Shown: one piece after another, positions 1 through 9,457 of the stretch | Numbering within the stretch: the first letter of the stretch is position 1 | How the letters are laid out: every line of letters starts with the position of its first letter | From: Apostichopus japonicus | Lineage: Eukaryota > Echinodermata > Holothuroidea > Aspidochirotida > Stichopodidae | Direction of reading: 5' to 3' | Assembly: GCF_037975245.1 (NCBI RefSeq) | Contig: NC_092568.1 | Span: forward strand, 5,622,001-5,686,000 | DNA length: 64,000 nucleotides | Translations under genes and position numbers: made by a program | Notes under the pieces: generated by a model | Told to the model about the DNA's origin: nothing | Databases searched by the model: none | What the model saw: only the letters and a program-made list of their open reading frames with translations

Positions 1-790
1 TGAGAACGAATTGTCAGTTAGGGTTGGGAGTTGCTTCTACGTAATCCAATTGTCCACCCACATCTGGGTGACCCTTGACCTCAATTTGACCTCTGGTGAC
101 CTTTTCGTGTTTTGGGGATTTTTACAGTTTCGATGCTATTTTCAGATGTTAAAGGTACCTTCTGATCATAAATGTCAATAGGTTGACCCCTGGATGAGCT
201 TTGTGTGTGAAGTTATAGGAGGTCAAAGTTAATTTTCAGACATTTCATGCAATAACTCCCAGTGCGAAGGTGTGACAAGGTTGATTTTTTTGGACAAGTT
301 GCGAATGGTATAGGGGAATATTTTCAAACTTAGCGATCATGTGGTCCAAGGTCACCAAAGGTCAGCTAATGTTAAAAAATTGGTATTTTGGGGGGAGAAA
401 ATGGGCAAAGAAAACATGTTTGAATTTTTACAGTTTTGATGCTCCGTTTAGGTCTCACTGATCAAAAATGTCAATTGGTTGACCTACGGGTGACCTTTGT
501 GAAGTTATGTATACAAGTTCAAAGTTAATTTTTAGACATTTAATGCAATTAAATCCCAATGCCAAGGTGTGACACGGTTGATAATTTGGGACAAGTTGTG
601 AATGGGGGGGTGGTGGAACATTTTCATACTTAAAGGTCATGTCATCTGTGGTCACCAATGTTATCATATCTGTTGACCCGCTTGTAGGTGACCTTATACT
701 TCTTACATTTTCGACGCCACATTTAGATCTCAAAAGTGCCTTTTGATCAAAAATCCGATCACATTTTGTGATCACAAAAGTGTTGGCTAT
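1..790. repeat. Roughly 300-bp GGTCA-rich repeat, about 2.3 tandem copies, in a CCDC85 intron
   Basis: Copy 1 starts near 120 and copy 2 near 425, both beginning with a TTTTTACAGTTT motif followed by related text (a GTTGACC block, an AAGTTA block, AAGGTGTGACA, GGACAAGTTG, then GTCACCAA). A third partial copy starts near 700. The unit is rich in TGACC/GGTCA half-sites. The copies are clearly diverged, so this is an old repeat. No coding potential is visible. It lies upstream of the first visible CCDC85 exon and is presumably intronic. Confidence 0.55.
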
Positions 791-1210
791 AGTGTTGGTT
801 ACTTTATGGGAACATGTAGGACCACAATTACTTGATCTATTTGAGCCCAATCTTGCTTGATAATATTATGTGTATTGTCATATACCCCAAGCAAGGAACC
901 ACAGTGCCCTTGGGCTCTTGTTTATAAGTTTAGGTTCTCAGTTTGTTTATTTGTTGCCATGATTGGTATGGTGGTTGCCTCCCACAATAGCATGGTAGTA
1001 CACTTGAGCCTTTGAATCTGATATACTGTATGCTGGTTTTTTCTTGTGTCTTCTTCCTCTTTCCCTTCCTTCCTCCCTTCCTCTCCCTCCTCCCCTCCCC
1101 CCGCCCTCATCATCTTATGAATGTACAAGCCATATTTTCAAGGTTTCAAACAGTTGCCAATTCTCTCATTATTATTCGTATTTATGACATTTCATTGTAT
1201 TCACACACAG

Positions 1211-1294
1211 CCCAGGAGATCTAATGGACCAATGAGAGATGATCGTATGCAGAACCATGTGGGTGGTCCACCAAGACCTTCCAGTGTGCCGCCA
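1211..1294 (+). CDS. CCDC85: CCDC85 internal exon (first one visible)
   Basis: The acceptor is ACACAG at 1205-1210 and the donor gtaagt starts at 1295. It encodes 28 residues in phase 0, PRRSNGPMRDDRMQNH followed by VGGPPRPSSVPP, a Pro/Arg/Ser-rich linker typical of the region before the C-terminal CCDC85 block. Low complexity makes this exon less certain than the next two. The phase fits the downstream exon, and the donor is a perfect consensus. Confidence 0.62.
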
Positions 1295-4200
1295 GTAAGT
1301 ACTGTGGGGGAGTACTTATGCAGCAAATATGTAACAGTACAGATACATAACAGTACAAATACATAACAGTACAGATACATAACAGTACTTGTGCAGCAAA
1401 TATATTACAGTACAAATGCATAACAGTACAAATACATAACAGTATAAATACATAACAGTACAAATACATAACAGTACTTGTGCAGCAAATATATTACAGT
1501 ACAAATACATAACAGTACAGATACATAACAGTACTTGTGCAGCAAATATATTACAGTACAAATACATAATAGTACAAATACATAACAGTACTTGTGCAGC
1601 AAATATATAACAGTACAAATACATAATAGTACAAATACAGAACAGTGCTTGTGCCACACATATATTACTGTACAAATACATAACAGTACTTGTGCAGCAC
1701 ATATATTATAGTACAAATACATAACAGTACAAATACATAATAGTACTTTTGCAGCACATATATATATATATATACAGTGCAAATACATAACAGTACTTGT
1801 TTCCAAAATGGCAGGTGAAGAAGATGAACACAAAGGTATCACTAGTTTACTAAATGAATATTACCCTGCTTACAGAGCACTCTTTGGTCACACAGAGTGC
1901 ACCAAAGGGTAACAGACAGAAATAAAGTTTTTCATAAATTATGTCAAATCAACTTAGAGATATTTCTGTAAATCATCCTCTGGGCCATCCACTAAGTCGT
2001 CTTTTGCCAGAGCTGGTTCTAAGTTGTTTCCTCTCAGTATTTCACTTTTGAAGACTTTTTGGATGAAATAATAGTATAAACTTGACCAACTGAAAACTTG
2101 TACCTGTGTATTCCACGATTTGAGCTTTCTTGTCATAGAAGGACATGCTATGTTCTGTTTTAAACCAGCTTTACAGATTTTACATTTAAATAGCAGAAAG
2201 TTATTGCAATGTAGTTTACATCTTTGGGTTTTGTTCATTAGCTGTATTTGGGGGCCATATGTGGTGCAGTGACTAGATCGCCCTTGTGCATGAACTTAAG
2301 GAGGATACGAATCCTCCACGTATTTGAGATGAGGGAGGAACATAAATAGGGTTGGTTTTTTTTTTGCAAAATCACATTACTGAAGGTGGCACAAGTGAGA
2401 GACCAAATATATTCAATTCTACAAAGTTGTGTAATGGAGTGCATTTGCTTGTTGATGGATGTTTGCTTGAATCAGCATTTTTGTCTTCTTGTTGAGAAAT
2501 GTTAAATTGCATCTTGTCTTGAAGTACTACTTTGACAACCACCTTCAACAACGCAGCTTAAACGAGGGAGTTGAATCTTCTGGGGCTGCTGTACCTTATT
2601 ATTACTATGTGCCATGTATAACCTCATATATTTCATGCTTAATGGACAATTAATTTACTCATACCTTCCCAGCCACCATACCAGAGGAGTCATGGACTCC
2701 CTCCCCAGGCGCCACCCAGGTCCTATGATGGTACAGTCACCCCTACTAACAACCGCAACCCTCACCCTGACATGGTCAATGCTTTGAAGGTAAACCCATC
2801 AGCTTTTGCTAACTATCCATACTTTTACTGCAGGTCACCAGCCATTGCCTTTCATGATTGTATGAACTTTGTATAGTATCATGTATCAAGAACTTCTTAC
2901 ACACAGGAACTGCAGCCGAAGAATAACCACAAAATGAAAACCCAGAGTACTTTTTACGAGTGGCATTGGCATGTACTGAGTGAATTATGATTTATACTAT
3001 TTCACTCTTAGAAAAGCAAAAGCATTTTGAAATGGTATTGATTTTAGGAATTAAACTGAGTGCATGAAAGTTGTACCAGTAGAACGTGTTAAAAATGAAT
3101 CTGACAACTTTAAAGAAATTTGAGGTAGAAAATACAGCCACTTTGAAGGACTTAAGTTGTAGGAGACAAATACATTGCATGGATCTTATAGAAAACAAGA
3201 CTGTTTATTGGTCTATACAACTAGGTTAACATTCTGATGTTTGCATCATGAAACTAAAAGTGTAATAAAGGTGGTGGTAGTATTCCTAGATGTAGGATTC
3301 ACATTGAGTATGAGAGATATAATTTTTCTGTCTACATTTGCTATATATTCATGCATGTTATCACGCACCTCTGTATATATTCACTGTATACTATATATAT
3401 ATTATCTGCAATGTATACTTGGTTGCTACCATCTGTAGATTGCCTTCAAAATTATCTAAATTATAAGATTTCAAGATTGATGGGGGATATTCGATGAACA
3501 TTTTCAGGGTTGTAGCCAGGACGATGTGAATGTTGGTTGGAAGCTATTGGGTGCCTAACCTGCATCCCCGGGGGGGGGGGTGTCACATTTCAGAACTTGA
3601 TTGGACAAACTCTGCAGCTAATGGAGGAGGCCTTGCTCTATCATTCATACTGTTCATAGCATAGTGTTGCTAGAGTGTATTGCTAACAAACATGAATAAA
3701 GTGCATTGTCAGGAAAACATGTTTTGTGTTTTCTGTGATCATAAATTGTAGCATAGAATGTGTCGCTTACTCGACCACTTTTGCAACGAGTGTTGGGGTG
3801 GCAGGTTCTAATTTGAGTGATGGGTGACAGATAAGAGGAGTGCGCAGGCTCACCCACTTTAACCAACCATGGCTACAACCCTGAACATGTATCTGTTACA
3901 CTTTGTTTTCATTTTTCTACTAGTGCATTTTTTTGTCACACAGAATACATCATTTTTCTTTTTAAAGATCTTAAATTTCTTTTCATTCATACATGCAAAT
4001 TTCAGTATTTTATCCTGTACCTTATGCATCAAACCCCCTAACCCCCCCACCCCCCCCCCCCAAGAAACTACAGTATGTTTAAAGGCATATTCTTATTGCA
4101 GGTTTTGGAAGTCCACGACCAGCTTGATTCAAGGTCAGTAAACAACAGAGATGACTCTTCTAGAATGGATGATAATGAAAAAGCCATTGTTCGCGAAATG

Positions 4201-7200
4201 TGCAATGTAAGCCGTCGTCCTTGGGTGACACTACCATTTCAAACTTTTGCTAGTAGGATTTGAAAACAAAATGACAAAAATATTAAAAAATAAGAGGAAA
4301 AAAGAATTCCTTGCTTTGTGCCTTTGCTGTTGTTTCTGTTAAATTCCTTCAGCATGCTTAAATTCCTTTCTAGCCTCTTTTTCTTCTTAAGTATTCAATT
4401 AACATCTCTCATTTTCTGCTTGACTTTTTCACTTGTTCCATTTTCATCATCTATCGCAATGAGATTTATGTTCACTGTTGCACTCTACATTTAGAACACT
4501 TTGACGTATTTGTGATATCACTCTGCTAGCTTCTTAGTGTTTTTCTATGCTGACACTAGATGAATCTGCCTGCTGCCGTGCATTCATGCTTATATTATAC
4601 CTGTTTGTACTCTCTCTCTTGTGTGACCGTAGTATACTACAAGTGGATCGTACAAATGATAAAACAGTCAAGCTCCCACATTCTGGTATTGTGATCTGAG
4701 ATGCAGGGGTTGTGGGGATACTTTGTTTGTATTGTGATCTGAGATGCAGGGATTGTGGGATACTGTTTACTGTGATCTGAGATTAAGGGTTGTGAGGTAC
4801 TTTGTATTGTGATCTGAGATTAAGGGTTTTGAGGTACTTTGTATTGTGATCTGAGGTTCAGGGATTGTGGGATACTGTGTATTGTGATCTCAGATTGAGG
4901 GGTTGGAGGATACTTTGTTTGTATTGTGATCTGAGATTAAGGGGTTGGAGGATACTTTGTTTGTTAAAAACATGAATTGAGCATCAGAATTAATTACCGG
5001 AACAGCAAGACTTAAGTACACGGAATTGTAGCTCTTTCCAGGTGTACTTGGAAAACAGTGGTTCTGTTAATTATGTATTAAGACAGAATAGACTAATGAA
5101 GAGGTTGTTATAGAGAGTTGTGAGCATGTTAGCCAACTGCCTCTCCCACTGCTCCTAGCATATGACCAAGCCAAAGATGTAGTCAACAGTGCTAAGTCTG
5201 ATGGAGAGATTTTTCACGTTTGAAATGATTGCAGAAGGCTTGCAGTCTATTTCGCCAATTGTTCCCAGCATTAGTTTGTCTTTAGACGTAGCGATACTCA
5301 GTACTAAGTTTGTACTAGAAGAGCATAATGCATAGAGAGATGTAGTTTAGGCTCTGTATGTTTTTTTGCTTGCTTGGGAATTAACCAACACAAGCATTAC
5401 AACATATAGTATTCAGTTCAGCTAGCTAAAGCTGTAAGCCCAGGAACAATTATGATTTAAAGTGAGAAGGTATTTGTGTTCCACTTCTTGCAGTAAGCCA
5501 TTGAGCTGGATTATCCATATGGGTGTCTATTGTGCGTTGTCCTTCAGTTGTAATATTCCTTGCATGTGGTCAAATACTTCCATGTAATTAGGATTGTGAC
5601 TGCTGTAATTGTAAACTCATACTTCAGTTTCTTTCAGCACTGGACTGATGGTTGTGACAGATAATACAGTACAGTGTTGTATTGTACAGTATTTATCTGC
5701 CAAAAGTTTGTTGGCAAATAGAGCTACCGTTACTTAATGCTCAAGATTTGTTTGTTGAGTAGAAATGGTCTAGCTTGTCTACATTCACTGAACTTGATCC
5801 TGACAAAAAAATTCTGCTGATTTAATCAAATGTTACAAGTCATTACAAAATATGAATCAAAAGTGCCTTTAAAGCAGCATTTTGCATCCTTTTCTATGAT
5901 ATTTCTCAACCTCACTGACTCCACTATGCCATAACGACATACATAACTAGCGTATCTATTTATATTTTACTTCAAATGGTGGCATAAAAGTCGAAAAAAT
6001 GGCAACTTTCAACTTTGTTGTTCTCCAAGATATTTTCCGTTGGGAACCCAATAAACCTCGCCCATAATATGAATATTTAAACACTACGAACGTCATTGAC
6101 AGATACGTAATATAACACCACGCTTGATTTGGGTACAGTCTATATGGCAGTTGTACCAGGGAGTTGCATAACAACTCCCAACGCAAAGTCTTGAATCTAT
6201 TTTTAGCAACGGCTCATAACTAAACCTGCATCTCTGATTGGTTGAATTCAAACTAGTGGGTTTGGGAACTGAATGCGATTTAATTTTGCATGTGGAATAC
6301 TCGCCAATTAACGTTTTTGGCAGGGAAAAACTTGGCTAATATCTTAATTTGCTGTTTTGTGATTTGATGAATGTAATAAACTCGATGGACATGTCAAAAA
6401 AGTAGAAAACGGCGACCAAACGCAAAATGCTCATGAATAAACATACTATTCACTGATTGGTGGAATTCAAACTAGTGGATTTGGAGATATGAAAACTTTG
6501 TCGAGGACACTTTTACTCGTTATCGATATAAATCGTTAATTACTCGCTAATTAACGCTCTTGGCAGGGTGAAACTTGGATGGTATCTTAGTTTGCTGTTT
6601 TATGATTGATACATGTAAAAAAATCGATGCGCTTGTTAAAAAGGTGGAAAAAAGCGACCCAACGCAAAATGCTGCTTTAATTATAAAATAGTAATTCAGG
6701 TGTAATTCTCCAAACTTGGCAATATGGTATAGTTAGTCAATGTACAGGTAGATGTAATGCTACAAAGAACAGTGACAGGCCTGATAAGAGGAAGGTTGTG
6801 GAGGGGGGGGGGAGGGGGGGATGATCAGGGGCCTAAAGTCCAAGGGACTGGGATCCATAAGGTGGCCTGGGAAGATATGGAGCGGCCCATGAAAACTTGA
6901 GGAGCCCATGAAAATGATTACAAAATACTAACATGTTCATACAGAATCTTTCTCAAGGCAAAATGAAGTCACAAAACTAGGGCCCCATGACATAATTGTC
7001 CCTGGGGCCCAATATTGCTCTGGTTGCCTGTGAACTGTGGAGTATTTCAGTATATTTCAGAGGTTTGTTTCTGTGGGGAAAGTTTCGTAAAAAAATACTT
7101 ATAAAAGGTTTTTGTGGCTAAAAAAAAATTACTTATATATATATATAACTATATTGTCTGAAATGAACTTTTTATATGTGTTCCTCAGAATAGAATATAG

Positions 7201-9129
7201 TCTTAATGGAGATTTGTTCTTTTGTGTACTTCTTATTGTAGTTTTGGAGCAACAGCAGATTAAAGCTTTACCTTTATTTAAAGCATTTGTCACAGAAAAA
7301 GTACAAAGGGGTTAGTGTTACAGAAAATAATGAAAAAACTAGAAAAAGGCACCACTAGCAGTCAGCAGATACTAAGCCAATAAATTTGGGAATAAGAAAA
7401 GCTGCATATTTGAAATGTCGGAAAAAGTATGGGAAGATGGTTGGGCCATTAAGTGACCATTCGTAGGAGTGTTTGCAGTGCTGGACATAACAGTATTGTA
7501 GAATTCAAGGTAGTTGAGGCTGTTGGGTCATGAAGTGACCGATCGTAGGAGTGTTTGCAGTGCTTGACATTACAGTATTGTAGAATTCAAGGTAGTTGAG
7601 GCTGTGTAAGTATCGCAGGTAGTGGTACTTACAGTAGCAGTGTCAATGAATATCAGAGCATTGTAGAACACTAATCTTGCTTTACTTTTAAAGTTTGGAA
7701 CTTGGTTTTTCCAAGCCTGCTTGCACTACTAAAGCTTATCTGAAGTTCATTTAAGCATTTAAGATAATGCACTTTGTAAGGTACTTAAACATAGCATTGT
7801 TTAATCATTTTGCAGAATTTCATAACAACTACTTTTTGGTTTCGATGATAATCGTAACTTTTGCATTCATGATGGCGTGTGTGTGTGGGTGAGTGCGTTT
7901 TGTGACGCCCAGCTTGTAAACATGACATCTCAAGAAGGGAATGTCAGACCAATTTATATTTGGTGTGTAGAAGTACCACATTGAGTTCAAGAAGTATTTT
8001 GTTTTTGGTGTAGGTCAAATGTCATTTGGGATCACCAGGGGTCACATTGTGAATACATTATAAACAAGATATCTCAAGATAGGAAGCAGTGGCGGACTTC
8101 ATATTTAGTGTGTAGAAGCACCACATTGAATTTAAGAAGTTTTTTGTTTTTGGTGGAGGTCAAAGGTCATATAGGGTCACCAGGGGTCAAATTGTGAATA
8201 CCTCATAAACACAATATCTCAAGAAGTCAATCATGGGCAGACATATATGGTGTGTAGGAGTACCACATTGTGTAAAAGAAGCCTATTGTTTTTGGTGGAG
8301 GTCAAAGGTCATTTTGGGGTCACCAGGGGTCAAATTGTGAATACCTTATAAACACGATATTTCAAGATAGGAAGCATGGGCAGACCTCATATTTGGTGTG
8401 GTAAAGTACCACCTTAAGTTAAAGAAGCCTATTGTTTTTGGTGGAGGCCAAAGTCATGTGGGGTCACCAGGGGTCAAATTTTGAATACCTCGTAAACATG
8501 ATATCGCAAGATGGGAAGCATGGGCAAACATATAAAGTGTGTAGAAGTACCACATTGAATATAGGAAGCCAATTTTTTGGGTGGAGGTCAAAAGTCATTT
8601 GGGGTCATCAGAGGTCAAATTGTGACCACCTTATAAACATGATATCTCAATATTGGAAGCTTGGGCAGATCTCATACTTGTCATGATGGTGTATAACATT
8701 GAGTAAAAATGAAGCCTAATGACTTTGATGGAGGTCGAAGGTCATTTGGGGACCACAAGTCAAATCGTGAATGCCTTGTAAACATGTACATCCTCACTAT
8801 TCAGATTCATGAAGAAAAATGCTCAGGTTACATTATCGAAACCACAATGCATTTTGCATTCTGGTTTTTGTTTTCAGATTAATTTTATCTGATTTTACAA
8901 ATGATTCTTTTTGCAATATTAGGTAGTGTGGAGAAAGTTAGGGGACAACCCTTCAGGATCCAACAGAAGCACCCCTGCCTTACAACCTTCATCATCGCGC
9001 CAAGGGCAGTCTCACCAGAGGTACTCTACGGGAAGCTCAGGTCCACCTCCCATCAGACAGGGGGGTGGGATGAGTGGTCAACCGAGGCCAGCGAGCAGTA
9101 CTAGTAGTCTGGATCGTAAAGGCTTTTGA
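1211..9129 (+). CDS. CCDC85: CCDC85-family coiled-coil protein, 3' part of gene (four terminal coding exons)
   Basis: Four exons join in phase: 1211-1294, 2673-2789, 4102-4206 and 8923-9129. They give 170 C-terminal residues and a TGA stop at 9127-9129; the 5' part of the gene lies outside the window. The diagnostic stretch spans three exons: NALK, VLEVHDQLDSR, then EKAIVREMCN joined to VVWRKLGDNPSG. From memory this matches the conserved C-terminal block of animal CCDC85A/B/C proteins (KALKVLEVHE ... EKAIVREMCNVVWRKLGD). Proline/serine-rich linkers lie on both sides, ending in a low-complexity tail with PASSTSSLDRKGF. In other animals CCDC85 proteins are coiled-coil scaffolds that bind p120-catenin family members at junctions; DIPA/CCDC85B is also nuclear. 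The coiled-coil core itself would be upstream of this window. All three introns are GT-AG and phase 0. The invertebrate copy cannot be assigned to A, B or C. Confidence 0.78.
1311..1800. repeat. Minisatellite beginning about 16 bp after the CCDC85 exon donor
   Basis: The units combine CAGTACTTGTGCAGCAAATA with one to several copies of AGTACAAATACATAAC. The array starts almost at the splice donor at 1295 and ends in a TA microsatellite near 1760-1775. Long reading frames on the minus strand here are products of the repeat (CTVMYLY-type units) and are not genes. Confidence 0.9.
1801..2672. other. Intronic sequence, nothing recognised
   Basis: Ordinary AT-rich intron between CCDC85 exons. I see no gene, RNA or repeat that I can name. 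A pyrimidine-rich tract (ataccttcccag) precedes the acceptor at 2672. Confidence 0.6.
2673..2789 (+). CDS. CCDC85: CCDC85 exon encoding a Pro-rich linker ending NALK
   Basis: The acceptor is CCCAG at 2672 and the donor gtaaac starts at 2790. It encodes 39 residues in phase 0, starting PPYQRSHGLPPQAPPR and ending NPHPDMVNALK. The ALK end joins VLEVHD of the next exon, reconstituting the KALKVLEVHE-type motif of CCDC85 proteins. Confidence 0.78.
2790..4101. other. CCDC85 intron, nothing recognised beyond low-complexity runs
   Basis: AT-rich intron with a G homopolymer near 3570 and a C-rich run near 4036-4062 just upstream of the acceptor (attgcag, ending 4101). A TGTAGCCAGG motif near 3510 resembles the terminus of the TAGCCAGG element family, but I can define no second end. 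Confidence 0.5.
4102..4206 (+). CDS. CCDC85: CCDC85 exon with the VLEVHD and EKAIVREMCN motifs
   Basis: The acceptor is TTGCAG (4101) and the donor gtaagc starts at 4207. It encodes 35 residues: VLEVHDQLDSR, a short acidic spacer (NNRDDSSRMDDN), then EKAIVREMCN. This is the most family-specific exon. An internal AAG/GTCAGT near 4133 could serve as a donor, but using it would remove the conserved EKAIVREMCN part. Confidence 0.85.
4684..4966. repeat. Minisatellite, unit about 40 bp, with a GTGATCTGAGAT core
   Basis: About seven imperfect units of TATTGTGATCTGAGAT followed by TTAAGGG/GCAGGG, GTTG and GGATACTTTG lie in the large CCDC85 intron. Unit length varies. No coding potential. Confidence 0.85.
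4967..5864. other. CCDC85 intron, nothing recognised
   Basis: AT-rich single-copy-looking sequence. No gene or repeat recognised on either strand. Confidence 0.5.
5865..6680. mobile_element. Non-autonomous DNA element with TTAA-bounded inverted termini
   Basis: The left end reads TTAAAGCAGCATTTTGC (from 5869). The right end is its reverse complement, GCAAAATGCTGCTTTAA (to 6680). Inside are two roughly 250-bp related blocks, each with GAATTCAAACTAGTGG, a TTAACG(T/C)T block, GGCAGGG and a GCAAAATGC end. TTAA at both ends is what piggyBac-like and Kolobok-like elements leave as target duplication, so either class is possible. No transposase frame is present. Confidence 0.65.
6159..6179. repeat. 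Hairpin GGGAGTTG / CAACTCCC inside the TTAA-bounded element
   Basis: Perfect 8-base arms with loop CATAA, preceded by CCA. Similar to the hairpin at 58528-58551. Confidence 0.75.
6681..7439. other. CCDC85 intron with a G-rich run, nothing else recognised
   Basis: Contains a poly-G/A tract near 6800-6820 and a TA run near 7134-7148. No gene or named repeat seen. Confidence 0.5.
7440..7604. repeat. 82-bp tandem duplication, two copies
   Basis: Two nearly identical 82-bp units (GTTGGGYCATKAAGTGACC, then TCGTAGGAGTGTTTGCAGTG, then TAGAATTCAAGGTAGTTGAG). The second unit starts at 7522. Confidence 0.85.
7917..8795. repeat. Tandem repeat of about 135-145 bp, six copies, carrying AGGTCAAAGGTCA
   Basis: Each unit has, in order: TAAACAYGATATCTCAAGA, GGAAGCATGGGCAGAC, a GTGTAGAAGTACCACATTG block, TGTTTTTGGTGGAGGTC, then GGGGTCACCAGGGGTCAAAT. 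Perfect AGGTCA-A-AGGTCA stretches occur at 8157-8169 and 8299-8311, with diverged versions in the other units. A reading frame here (8432-8686) is a by-product of the repeat. Confidence 0.88.
8923..9129 (+). CDS. CCDC85: CCDC85 terminal coding exon
   Basis: The acceptor is ATATTAG ending at 8922, and reading starts GTA GTG TGG. It encodes VVWRKLGDNPSG, then a Ser/Gln/Pro-rich tail, ending SSLDRKGF with TGA at 9127-9129. VVWRKLGD completes the family block begun in the previous exon. The poor acceptor (few pyrimidines) is the weak point; a second AG at 8925-8926 would shift the frame. Human family members have shorter tails of different sequence. Confidence 0.82.
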   Translation, partial: VVWRKLGDNPSGSNRSTPALQPSSSRQGQSHQRYSTGSSGPPPIRQGGGMSGQPRPASSTSSLDRKGF

Positions 9130-9451
9130 AGAAATCAGACTATGTCCATATGGAACAACCAGCTTTGGTGATCTGGTACACTGTATTAAAGACAACATGT
9201 TGGAAGGAGTTTGTTGACATGCTAAAACATTTGATGAAAGTAAGACGAGAGTAGCCAGATATCTCCCACAAAGAATCCTGAAATAATTTTGACGTATTCC
9301 CATTCGGTGAGAATCGTTAATGTTATTTTGATCTGAAGCGACACCAAGATTCTGAAGCAGGTTATTGAAGTTATTGAGTCTGAGGGATACGTGACAGTTT
9401 ATGTCTGTCATCGGTCAAGAAATCAATTTCCAAAACAAAGGAGATTTACTT

Positions 9452-9457
9452 AATAAA
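9452..9457 (+). terminator. Candidate polyadenylation signal of the CCDC85 gene
   Basis: AATAAA 323 bp after the stop codon, in AT-rich sequence. It is the first canonical hexamer I see downstream. Usage is inferred. Confidence 0.45.

Noticed and set aside
1221-1842. Minus-strand Cys/Tyr/Met/Leu-rich frames resembling membrane proteins
   Set aside because: They are translations of the ACAGTACAAATACATA minisatellite.
2281-2330. GATACGAATCCTCC-like T-arm, considered as a tRNA gene
   Set aside because: No acceptor stem, D-arm or anticodon arm could be paired around it.
4134-4140. Internal GTCAGTA as an alternative donor in the CCDC85 exon
   Set aside because: Using it would remove the EKAIVREMCN block that matches the family and break the join to VVWRKLGD.
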